Assembly: GCF_032854445.1 (NCBI RefSeq)
Contig: NC_088295.1
Location: 33,014,510 to 33,078,509 of the forward strand
Direction of reading: 5' to 3'
DNA from: Liolophura sinensis
Taxonomy: Eukaryota; Mollusca; Polyplacophora; Chitonida; Chitonidae
DNA length: 64,000 bases
Shown: positions 53,989-64,000 of the stretch, piece after piece
How positions within the stretch are numbered: position 1 is the stretch's first letter
Layout: every line of letters starts with the position of its first letter
Notes under the pieces: generated by a model
The model's input: the letters and a program-made list of their open reading frames with translations, nothing else
Database searches by the model: none
What the model was told of the DNA's origin: nothing
Position numbers and translations under genes: made by a program

Positions 53989-56900
53989 CTGAAACGTAAG
54001 AACAGGGAAACAATGGGTCATTGACGTTGTATGACTGATATACTTTCAGTCATTTTAGGAAAGTGATATCCACTAAAGGCATGTTGTAACAGTGAAATAA
54101 TACTTTTTCAACATATGTTTGATAGCCGCCATTGTGTGAGTGAAAAATTATTCATCATGGCGTTATGCAACAATCAAATAAACAAATAAATATTTTTGAT
54201 AAATGAAAATACTTGTGGAAACTTAATTCATCTTCTTGGCAACGATAATTTTAGAGTTAACCTGTTAACTTTAACAGAAAGTCTGATATCTGAGAGATGC
54301 TAGAATGTATTCTGTTGTCACAGCAAATTATTCTGTTAAAAAAAAAATACAAATATTCCACTGATTCAGCACAACCATTTTATTAGGCTAACAGGTTATT
54401 ACGTTAAATATGACACAATATTGTAATAACAGAATACATTCTAGCATCATTCAGACGGCAGACATTCTGTTAAATTTAACAGATGAATTGTTTTGACTTA
54501 TATGGACTATGAAAGTTCTGTCTCATACTAATTTTGGATAGTGTGGTAAATCATTTGTGTGACATTTCGCACAGGTTATCAGCACAATAGTTACTCCAAG
54601 AGAAGAAGAACAGCCCATATCTAGACAGAAAGTTCCACGAAATAGATCTTTAGTTTCCAAACTAACCCCCACTCAGTAATTTGGAACTTTTGGGGACAAC
54701 ACATCAAAGCGCTTGTGACATTCAGTATTCCCACTGTTGGGCCTTTTAATAATATTTATACTGACAAGACGTCAAGGGGTCAGACCAGGGAAAAACATAT
54801 TGTTCTCTCCTGTACCGGTGTATAAGGGGACTAATGTAAGATTTTCCACTAAAAACTGTAAACGTGTACCTGTACGTGTGCTGTCATATCGGCCAGTCTG
54901 CGCGACAAATCCTGAAAGGAAGGTCGTTCAGCAGGGTCGTCTTTCCAACACTCTAACATTACAGTGTATCTGTGAGGGTGACAGAATGACCATGTTATCA
55001 GCAAATCTATAAACTTGAAAGATAACTAAAATATTCATGAACAATGGGTTATGAAAATATAAAGTAAATGAACAAGCACTCTGGAAGTCTATATTGCTTT
55101 TAGCATTAGCGGTTTGATCCCTCAGAATAATGGCTATGTTATAGTCTACAACGGAAACGGCCATCATTTTGTTCATATTAGACGGCACTGTCCGAATCTC
55201 GAACTTGACCTATAGCTTGTAATGGTAAAGTCGTGCACAAAGTATTGATCCTATGCGACGGACCGTTTTGATAAAATATACCAGCAAATGCTGTGTAGCT
55301 TACGGACAGATGGGGTCCCCAATGGACGGGGAGGAGATAAGTACAAAATTAAGTAGGACAACAGGAACAGCCATAAGCACTTATATCAAAATTCAATCAC
55401 GGCAATATTTAAGCAAGTATAACGCTTACAATGGAATTTGGCAGGATTTAGGGCAGGCCAGACGACAGTTTTGGCTGAGAAGGCGGCGTATCTCCTTGGA
55501 CTTCATCTTCCCATAAGGTGTCGCTCCGTAGGTCATGATTTCCCACATCAATACACCAAATGACCACCTGTGGAAGACAATAACCTACGCCTTGATATAT
55601 TCCAGATAGTCAGTCAGTGTAAAAGGTGATACTATGAGATAAAATCTAAAAAGGATAGTTTCAGTCTACGTTGTGTATATAGTCTGTACGTTGATTTATA
55701 TTATCACATTTCAGAGAGTTGTTTGGAGTTAAACGTGAAAATCCTGAGTGCAGTCCCTTTGTCCCGTCACAGTGCCATTCAGACAAAGTAACTGCTGTTA
55801 GGGACTACAGTTCATTTTCACCAATGTTCAGTGTTATGTATGACGATTTAACGTTTTCATGTACTGTTAGTCTGCGGACCTTTGTGAAAGCATAACAGGC
55901 CCTGTTATATATGTACAGCGCGGACCTGGCCGAAAGCACCTTGTTCAAGACTCTGTTTATTTAACTGGCTGTTCATTGGCTGTTAAACTCTGTGTTTAAA
56001 AATAGTTGAATCCACCTGGCACGTATATAAGCCGTGTTTTCTGTGCAGAGGGGAGGTATTTTTGCTGCATCCACTGGGAGCCAGGAGAGTGTGCGACGCT
56101 CTCGTATAGAGTCCATTATGTTTATATGAGCTGGTGATGCCAGTTTCATTTGGGAGGACAGATTTTTATGCCGGCACCGTTTGTGTACCACAGTAGTACT
56201 GATGTCTGGTTTATGTGAATTTCTGCGGAAGTCACGTTTATTGGTGTTCGGATCTTTATTATGATTATACAGTGTGGACTGTGTAATTTGTTTAACACGC
56301 TGACCTCACCTGACCGACAAGGTCGTCAAGGACTCTAAACTGAAGTTTTCAGTTTTGCAAAGGACGTTCGTTCTGCCACAAGGTGACATTACTCTACGTC
56401 TCTGAACGGCTCGTTTGTGAGCTTCTGCGGGAGCTGTGACTGATCTGAAGAGGATTATACCTCCATGCCTGTATTTACCCTGTGTTGTGCTCTGCGGGTG
56501 TGACGTCGTTCAAAGGCTTGACTGTTCCAGTTCTGTGTAACCTGTGTACTGTGTTCGTGTTCGCTAACCTGGCGAAGTACCTGTCTAGGACAATTTGTGA
56601 ATTGTGTGTTTATCCCATGGTCTTTACATTGGATTTCCTGGAATACATTCCTTGGGATGCAAAGGTGAACTGGAAACTTGTAAAGACCGGTAATACTGAT
56701 GTGTATGTTTTTTATGTTGTTGTTGTTGAACTGTCTGTAAAACTGTACGTCTCATTTTATATATAAAGCATTGTTTACATTGTAATATTGAGTCACTGAG
56801 TCTGTTTTCTGTTGCCGTTTTCAATACCGTAACAGAAATTGGGGGCTTGTCCGGGAACTGATTGTTTCCTTTTTGTTTTGCTATTTGAAGTTAAACACAA

Positions 56901-59900
56901 GTGAGAAGCGATTGCTTAATTTTAACGGTGAATGATTCAGTGGCTAAATATTTACAATGGGAGATTTTGATCCTAAACAGTTTGTTAATGCGCCCGATCA
57001 GGATGTTTTTGAGAGTTTAAAGAAGGAAGACTTGGTTAAGTTAGGGACATTTTTAGGTTTGTCCATAAAGTCTTCATGGAGGAAAAGAGATATGCAGCAT
57101 ACTTTGTTGAAACATTTAGTGGAGATAGGGAAGTTTGATAGTTCTGCATTATCTGATTATGAGTTCGAGGGTCAGTCTGATGCCGAGCTTAAGTTTAAGC
57201 AGTTAGAGTTAGAAAAGTTGAGATTGGAAGAGAAAGAGAGGGAACATGAGATACAGTTAGAAAAGTTGAAAATGCAGAGAGAGAGAGAGAGGAAAGAGAG
57301 AGGGAAATGCAGAGAGAGAGAGAGGAGAGAGAAATGCAAGAAAGAGAGAGGGAAAGAGAATTGGAGTTCCAAATGAAAAAGTTAGAGGTTGGGAGAGATG
57401 AGAGACAGGATTCAGGATTTGATGTGACCAAATACATTCGGTTAGTTCCATCCTTTCAGGAAAAAGAGGTGGATAAGTATTTTCTGCATTTTGAGAAAAT
57501 TGCAAATAGCTTGAAGTGGCCTAAAGAGTTCTGGACTATGTTATTACAGAGTGTGCTAATTGGAAAGGCCAGGGAAATTTACACTCAGTTAAGTGTAGAG
57601 AATGCTTCTAATTATGACTATGTGAAAGAGGTAATTTTGAAGGGTTATGAATTGGTGCCTGAAGCTTACCGCCAGAAATTTCGTAACTGTGAAAAAGGTA
57701 GAGATCAGACATACGTTGAGTTTGGTCGAGCTAAGGAGCAGTTGTTTGATCGCTGGTGTATAGCCAAGAAAATAGGTAATTTGTTTAACACGCTGACCTC
57801 ACCTGACCGACAAGGTCGTCAAGGACTCTAAACTGAAGTTTTCAGTTTTGCAAAGGACGTTCGTTCTGCCACAAGGTGACATTACTCTACGTCTCTGAAC
57901 GGCTCGTTTGTGAGCTTCTGCGGGAGCTGTGACTGATCAGAAGAGGATTATACCTCCATGCCTGTATTTACCCTGTAATGTGCTCTGCGGGTGTGACGTC
58001 GTTCAAAGGCTTGACTGTTCCAGTTCTGTGTAACCTGTGTACTGTGTTCGTGTTCGCTAACCTGGCGAAGTACCTGTCTAGGACAATTTGTGACTTGTGT
58101 GAATTGTGTGTTTATCCCATGGTCTTTACATTGGATTTCCTGGAATACATTCCTTGGGATGCAAAGGTGAACTGGAAACTTGTAAAGACCGGTAATACTG
58201 ATGTGTATGTTTTTTTATGTTGTTGTTGTTGAACTGTCTGTAAAACTGTACGTCTCATTTTATATATAAAGCATTGTTTACATTGTAATATTGAGTCACT
58301 GAGTCTGTTTTCTGTTGCCGTTTTCAATACCGTAACATCAGTAACCTACCTTGCTTGGTACTTTATGGACTAAAACAAAACTTAAATTAAACAACTGGTT
58401 ACACACCTACGGTATAAAGATTTTGTTTAAGCAAAACGCTTAAATGCTTAAGTAAAATAACTTAGGCAGTTTAGCCTGAACTAAGATTAAAACGTGTGCG
58501 GCTTAAGTTCTATACTTTTGAACAGCTGGTTCATGACTATCCTATTTGTCCTTTCCATGATGTACAACGTCTACAGTACACAGTTCAAAGGGCAATTTCA
58601 TGATGGAATGTCACATATTTAAGTCCCACTGCGGTATACGGTAAATTCAATTAAAAGCCCTCACACTTCACTTTGTTGTGTGTAGACCTTCCCCTCCAGA
58701 GTCTCAACCGAAGCCCATCTGCACAGCGGAAAGGTGAACTAGAACGAAAAATTATTTTCAGTATGAACTCAAGCATACTGTAAGATAAAATACATGTATT
58801 TCTTCGATACAAAAGTTGCTTTACACTTCAACTGACACTTAACATTAATTTTTCAGTAACTAAAAATACAAAACAACTTCGCTCAACTAAGGATATACCT
58901 GGATGTAATTATATGCTTACTCTTTGAATTTGCCACAGAATTCCTATCAAGTTTACCTTATCCACGTCTTTTGGCTCGAATCCGACCGGTCTTGCATGCT
59001 GGAAGCCGGATATCTTTGCCGTCAGGTCTCCACCAACCAGAACGTTCACAGCTCGCAGGTCTCCATGAAGGGTCTATGGAGGAGATGTAGCAAAGGGAGC
59101 TTACTCAGTGCTGACAAAAACCAGGGAACATTTTATCGACACTAATATATATTTTTTGTTATTTTTGCATTTCCGTTTGGTTGAATTATGGCATTAAATA
59201 CTTAATGTTCTACAAACTGAACTATCTGGACTGTAATGAAAAATAAACTAAAAACAACAAATGTTTTGGGCATTATGATTTGCCCTCGCTTACTAATACT
59301 TGGATAAACTTTGCAGAAATTAAGTGTCGCACCCACATAAAGTTCATGGTGGTTGCAAATACATAATGGTTGTGGCACTTGACCTGCGTTTCACCTATAC
59401 CTCTAGCTGTGATAGATGCGCCATACCCTCGGCCACATTTTCAGCAAAGAGCAAGAGATTAGCTTCTGTCAGTTCTGTATTTGATCCACTTCGTCTTTTA
59501 TCCCTCAGAAAACTCTGTAAATCGCCCCTTTCTTCAAAGCCGTTGATCATGAAAACGGTGTTATCTGCAAATTGGAACACATAGACAGCATTAACAGACA
59601 AAGTTATCTAAAAAGTTACGGCTGTCTGTTATCACGAAATGAACCTGTATATAAGCCATTCAACACGACTAAACAACTAACTACCTCGGGTCATTTCTTT
59701 ATCCCTGTTATAATTTGTAGAAGAAATTGCAGCCACGTGTTAAGTTAAATGCTATCGGTCGAGTTTTCGGCAGGATGACACGACCTGATTTAATAATAGG
59801 TAGATATATTATAGAGACACTTTTCTTGAGTATGGCGTAAAACGCCAATCAAATAAGTAAGTAAATAATATGGTGCCAGAACACAAGCCCACCCTGTTCA

Positions 59901-62446
59901 AGCAATGCACGTTTTCATTTGTGCTTGGACGTTAAAGACTTGACAAACAGTAATGTGCTAACGTATGGCAAGACCAGGCTCTCTTCACATTAAATGACAG
60001 TAGTGACCGTAGTGTGATTGCTTGGCCATATTCGAACTATGGCGTTACTGATAACACCAGTGAGTGAGTAGATGAGACAAGGACTTACCGTCTTGTATGG
60101 AGTAACCCAGGAAGCACACGACGTGTTGATGGGCTCCAATATTCCGCATAATATCTATCTCTGCCTTACATCGCTCAAATGGACTGGTTCCTTTAATGCA
60201 AAATATGAACATACTGTAGTCATCAATGCTCTACATCTTGACTCTAATTTTATTAATTTTTAGTGTATTGCTCAATTTTTCTGTAGACGAAGCTACTTGA
60301 TGCGATCCATAAGCATGGTAAGAAAAGAAGAGAGTCAAAAAGAAATAAAGGCAAATAAATTGTAAGCAACTGTTCATCTCTGGTATTACCTCTTTTTGAC
60401 TATTGCAATGTTGTCTGGACAATTACAAACTTGTTTGCAAGTTTCGCGGAACAAAGTTGCCCGAGTTATTTTAGGTCGCGCTAAACGTTGACATTTATAC
60501 CGAATGCTCTCTGATCTCGACTGGTTAAATGTAAGAAAGAGACATGACTACAACACGAGTTTAGAAATGTGTGCACGAGGCAGTACCTGTCAACCTTAGT
60601 GATCACTTTAAATTGCACTCAAGCGCACGTGGACTAAGACTGAGACACAACCAAAATATTGTAAGATGTTTAACTGAGAGTAAAATAAAATTAGCTGTCG
60701 TGGATCAACAGCTTACCAGGTAGGGTGAGGAACCCTCCATCAATAAGTTGTTTTGTGAAATAAAACTAGGTACATTGCTTCAAGGAAAGAAGTAATAAGT
60801 CATCTACTCTTCGGGGTTTTGGCAAACTTCGTTTATTTTCAAGAAAATTATGTTGACAAGTTTGTTGTGAACTTGAACTTAATTGCTATTCTAACGTCTC
60901 ATTGGGATGGACTGAACCAGCACTTTGTTTAGCATGAGTCACAATAACAACTAAAGTACAGGCTTGTTTTCCTATGTGAACTCTTTTTTCTCGAAACAAT
61001 TGCATCAGTTAAGATGCTCATAATTACATTTCAATTTACCTGTGATTTTTCTGATGGCGACGCTCCTCTGATGCCCATCAGTCTCCTGAAGTGTTCCTTT
61101 TAGCACTTTATGTTTACCTTTGTTCACATTTTCATTAGAAACTCTCAGACGGAATGTTGATATCTCAAGTTGATCAAATCGCATACCCTCGTATTTCCTC
61201 TCTGCATTGACTGGAGCCTGGAATGTGATAAAGTGATTGAAAAAAGAGATTTTCCGCTCAGAACTGAGCGAATATTTTTAATTTATAAACATATGTTTTC
61301 AATACCGATCGGGCCAAAAAACTGTAGCAAAATGTGAGTGTGGGAGCACTTCGTGACCATGTTTTTAACATCGCTCATCATTCTTACTACATTATTTCGG
61401 TTACTTTTCTGCAGAGATTAAAAGCTGACGTTCAGTCAGGAGGCTCTTCATGTGGACACCCCTACCTGTTAGGCATGTGGGATATTTTTTAGTACAGAAT
61501 GTAACATCAAAGACACATATACGTCAATAGAGGCAGATACAAATAAGGTATATCACGGATTTCACCTGACTTGTACATTATTAGCCTATACTTTAACCGG
61601 TATTTAAATTATCCTTCAAAACGAAAAGAACGGCATCTTAAATACATTACGCAAGACGTAGCCTATGGTACGTCAACATACGATAGGCCATCAAAGTGTT
61701 ACTATAACTACAACTGTCTTACTGGTTTCATAGTCTCGTAAGGGTCCATATTCAAGTCTTCAGGCCTAGGTCTCTGACGACGACGCCTGAAAACAAATAT
61801 CAAAGATCACTTCATTCCCTATCAATCCTTCTGCAAAAATTCACTGTAAAAAGTCATCGCTGAAAATACAAATTTCAAATAAAAAATGAAGGTCACCAAA
61901 TTACTTTTTTCTCAGAGGACAAAATAACTCTAAACATGCAAACATTAAAATGAACCAGGTCAGCTATTTCCTGATGAACTCAAATGTCAAGTTCCTGTCA
62001 GTTAAGGGTCTTGACCAGAACTTTCAGTATGAAAGCGATTTTGAATGTAAACTAAGTATATAACAGAAGTAGACACATACAAGTATATGCAGAATCCTGG
62101 TGGGAAAATGCTGATCAATGCTAGCCAGTACACATAATGTACAAGGAGTCCATTACAGGCATTGATGTACATAATCATGTATGCATGTATATCTGTTATC
62201 TGTAATTCTGTTACTGACAGAATGTTACTACATCATGGAAAAACACATGTGTATGAACATGCCACAATGTATGCTACTGTCCATAAAAGTCATTTTATTA
62301 ATTTCTGCTGTTGAATACATACGTGCCCTTCTGTTTCTGATGTTTAAATCGCACTATGATCACAACAATAACGATGAGGAGAATGATTATCGCCAGGCCA
62401 CATGACACGCCGACAGCAATGGTTACTGTCTTGTTATCCTTTTCCT
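53917..62446 (-). CDS. Gene C: near-identical copy of gene A, 3' half (membrane helix to stop)
   Basis: Ten exons in the same order and phases as gene A exons 18-26 plus the terminal exon. Its ectodomain lies beyond 64,000. All exons are open. The kinase fold has the same defects: VAIR, HGD, GFQ. An LTR retrotransposon (55,832-58,337) sits in the intron between the WSFG exon and the activation-segment exon, and a 300-bp intronic block is absent. By eye the copies differ at about one base per 90 in the first 950 bases. Could be a true tandem duplicate or a mis-joined allele. Confidence 0.85.
54263..54482. mobile_element. MITE copy 2
   Basis: Ends are GTTAACTTTAACAG and CTGTTAAATTTAACAG, with GCTAGAATGTATTCTG and its reverse CAGAATACATTCTAGC inside. 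Related to the copy at 25,858-26,045. Lies in the last intron of gene C. A SINE-like tail precedes it at about 54,120-54,195. Confidence 0.75.
54870..54969 (-). CDS. Gene C exon: kinase subdomain XI
   Basis: Counterpart of gene A exon 26 (offset 54,867): CWKDDPAERPSFQD. One amino-acid change (Asn to Thr after the first Tyr) and one silent change (Ser). Confidence 0.9.
55430..55567 (-). CDS. Gene C exon: kinase WSFG
   Basis: Counterpart of gene A exon 25, same amino acids: WSFGVLMWEIMTYGATPYG. The next exon upstream is 3.1 kb away because of the inserted LTR element. Confidence 0.9.
55832..58337 (+). mobile_element. Internally deleted LTR retrotransposon in a gene C intron
   Basis: TGTTATG...GTAACA ends flanked by TCAG on both sides (55,828-55,831 and 58,338-58,341), a perfect 4-bp target duplication; gene A has a single TCAG at the same place. 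Parts: 5' LTR 55,832-56,834, a primer-binding-like site TGGGGGCTTGTCCGGGA at 56,840-56,856, a gag-like region, then a direct junction into the middle of the 3' LTR (57,776-58,337). The rest of gag, all of pol and the start of the 3' LTR are gone. Ty3/Gypsy-like by style. It cannot move on its own. Confidence 0.9.
56957..57775 (+). pseudogene. gag-like fragment of the LTR element, frameshifted
   Basis: Two overlapping frames (56,957-57,376 and from 57,307 on) cover one Gag-like protein: a charged N-terminal part, a Glu/Arg-rich coiled-coil stretch coded by GAGAGA repeats, then a helical domain with LKWPKEFWTMLLQS and YELVPEAYRQ, as in Gypsy/SCAN-like capsids. The frame change falls in the GAGAGA tract. 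The C-terminal part is cut off by the deletion into the LTR. Confidence 0.75.
58665..58738 (-). CDS. Gene C exon: activation segment
   Basis: Counterpart of gene A exon 24 (offset 57,377), RWASVETLEGKVYT. The donor is GTGAGG here and GTAAGG in gene A. Confidence 0.85.
58957..59073 (-). CDS. Gene C exon: catalytic loop HGD / GFQ
   Basis: Counterpart of gene A exon 23 with the same protein, HGDLRAVN and KISGFQHAR; one silent change in a Leu codon. The pseudokinase changes were therefore present before the duplication. Confidence 0.9.
59401..59564 (-). CDS. Gene C exon: kinase hinge
   Basis: Counterpart of gene A exon 22 (offset 57,371); Ser to Gly in the hinge segment FEERSDL. Confidence 0.9.
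60089..60190 (-). CDS. Gene C exon: kinase helix C
   Basis: Counterpart of gene A exon 21; ANP becomes TSP and HPH becomes HQH, three amino-acid changes against one silent change in 102 bases. Confidence 0.85.
60346..60757 (+). mobile_element. LINE relic, gene C copy
   Basis: Same intronic PLFDYCNVVW relic as in gene A (2,975-3,480), cut short by the 300-bp difference at about 60,757. Confidence 0.6.
61040..61217 (-). CDS. Gene C exon: kinase N-lobe (VAIR)
   Basis: Counterpart of gene A exon 20 (offset 57,071). Ser to Arg and Ala to Glu changes; the Arg at the VAIK position is shared. Confidence 0.85.
61723..61786 (-). CDS. Gene C exon: juxtamembrane YETM
   Basis: Counterpart of gene A exon 19, identical coding sequence, keeping DPYETM. 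Confidence 0.85.
62323..62446 (-). CDS. Gene C exon: transmembrane helix
   Basis: Counterpart of gene A exon 18. Six amino-acid changes (Tyr to Asn, Ser to Gly, Thr to Ile, Ser to Phe, Arg to His, Asp to Gly) against one silent change. The membrane span is kept, but the basic stop-transfer segment is weaker. Confidence 0.88.
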
Positions 62447-64000
62447 CTGTAACATCAGATATAATCAGATCTTGAGCTCTGTGAACACCCTGCTATGTGT
62501 TTAATACACACATTATTTCACTATTCAAAATATCACATATTAATGTCACATTATGTCACATGTTGATTAAGGTATTAGACGATGACATTTTACGGACAAA
62601 GGGTGTTCATCAATTTCATTTGATAAATAAAAAAAGGTTTCAAAAATGTATACTGGTGCACGCATATCTTCAATTATAGTTGAAAAAATGATACAGTCCT
62701 TACCAATGCTCTGATTGAGGAAACACAAAGAACATGAAATGTTTTAAATTCTTTATTAGAATAAGTATTGCAGGACGAATATTGATACAGTATATAGATC
62801 GTACATATAATACATTATTTATTATGCTACTTATTATGCTGTTCATAAGTACATAAAATAAAGCAGTTCATATTCATGAAAGGCATATCGACATAACGCC
62901 ATCTACAAGTCCCCATTCTACACACTTCAATGCATTGATAAGGTAATGATGATGGACACACGGATGGAAGTCACAAATAGAGAGACAAGCAGACAACCTG
63001 ATCGCTATAATCCATCCATAACATATGACGAGATCTTCATATCTTACGCACAAATCAACCTGATTTTCCAAGCCTGAACTAAGATTTCACAATGTGACCT
63101 GCACAAAATTTATTCTTACCTAGGACTAAATGGAGTGCAGCTTCACTGCAATACCAAGAAAGTATCAAAACATAAGTTCATCCCCTCAATGTACATGTAC
63201 TAAAATAATATGGAAAATACATGAACGTTTGTTTTCATAGCATACGACTCGAACAAGTTCAACATGCTAAAAACAAGTTATGATTTTCAAGTCAAATTTT
63301 CATCCCATTAATTTAATGGCACTTGTGCATCTACATGTACATACATGTAAATATATCATCGATGCTTTCATTTTTTATCCAACAACTTTTATATCCTTGT
63401 TTATGTGGCCTGTGGAAGAAAGCAAAATCTCTTCTAGTAAGTTGAATCATGATACGAACACTACTGTTGACAGTTTGATTAAATCATAAAATCATACATC
63501 ATGTTTCATGATGGTGTATCTTCAACTTCATCATCTTCAACGTCCTGTAATTGGCACACAGGACTGTTGGCATCGGCTAAAATGAAAAAAAAAACACACC
63601 AGCTACATATATGTTTGTATCAGCTTTAATGTTTCATGTGTTTCATGAAAGAGCAGATTTTATAGTATCTGTGTTCTTCAAATTGTTATTTAATATAACA
63701 CTATTTCATAGAAATTACGGGGCTTTTCGTTATGTTGGCATCGGAAAAGTTACGCTATGTTAGCCATATTAGTTTTCGCTGCTCTATGCATGTCAGGCAA
63801 TCAAAATGTAGGAGTGTTGGTGGTTAGCACAGCCTACTTTGTCTACACGCTATAACAGGGCATCGATCATGGCGTCTGACAGATGGTCCTTGAGGTCTAC
63901 GACAGTCAAGACCAGGACAAAGGCAAGATCAAAGCAAAGGCGAAGGCAAGATCAAGGCAAAGGGAAAGCCAAGATCAAGACAAGGCTCAGAGGATTAGTT
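62447..64000 (-). other. Gene C intron upstream of the membrane exon
   Basis: Matches gene A 5,379-6,907; no exon seen. The ectodomain of gene C should continue to the right of the window. Confidence 0.7.

Larger units (their letters stand above)
54868..64000 (+). repeat. Segmental duplication of 1-6,907 (reaches the right window edge)
   Basis: Direct-orientation copy of the left end of the window, differing by the LTR insertion (55,832-58,341), the 300-bp absence near 60,757, small indels and scattered substitutions. Near the right end a CAAGG-type short repeat is expanded (63,905-63,985) relative to 6,855-6,895. Both outer limits are hidden by the window edges. Confidence 0.95.

Noticed and set aside
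62181-62405. Plus-strand open frame over the gene C membrane exon
   Set aside because: Antisense shadow of the transmembrane exon.

Overview
The window looks like nuclear DNA of an invertebrate animal, probably a lophotrochozoan such as a mollusc. The reasons are AT-rich intron-dense DNA, small exons with GT/AG borders, many dispersed tRNA-derived SINEs, relics of LINE, LTR and MITE elements, and a receptor family of FN3 ectodomain, one membrane pass and a tyrosine-kinase-like domain. There is no bacterial operon, rRNA gene or CRISPR array. The species cannot be named from the sequence alone.

The main content is a same-strand (minus) cluster of three related receptor loci. Gene A fills about 26.9 kb down to base 3. 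I could chain 26 exons with matching splice phases: signal peptide, an FN3-like domain, a Thr/Pro linker, five more FN3 domains, a membrane-proximal domain like that of PTPRB/PTPRJ-type receptor phosphatases, a transmembrane helix, a short juxtamembrane exon and a tyrosine-kinase fold. Only its last exon lies off the left edge. Locus B (about 36.2 to 30.6 kb) is a related copy broken by several in-frame stops, indels and lost splice sites. Gene C (from beyond 64.0 kb down to 53.9 kb) repeats the 3' half of gene A almost base for base and adds the terminal exon that gene A lacks here.

The kinase domains of A and C keep the fold landmarks (aC Glu, catalytic-loop Asp and Asn, WSFG, CW...RP), but the VAIK lysine is Arg, HRD is HGD, DFG is GFQ and the Gly-rich loop is degraded. 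They are therefore predicted pseudokinases. They also carry candidate SH2-docking tyrosines, YETM before the kinase and YMNI in the tail. A plausible reading is a surface receptor whose signalling is by docking or allostery rather than catalysis, in a tandem family that is turning over (near-identical copy, decayed copy, many amino-acid changes between A and C).

Layout: 0-6.9 kb, 3' half of gene A, duplicated at 54.87-64.0 kb; 7-26.9 kb, ectodomain exons in repeat-rich introns; 27-30.5 kb, gene-poor DNA with one SINE; 30.6-36.2 kb, pseudogene B; 36.3-53.9 kb, repeat-dominated DNA with a (TA)n palindrome, an 88-bp minisatellite, two inverted solo LTRs, and a decayed transposon-like gene; 53.9-64 kb, gene C, carrying an internally deleted LTR retrotransposon (55.83-58.34 kb) inside an intron.
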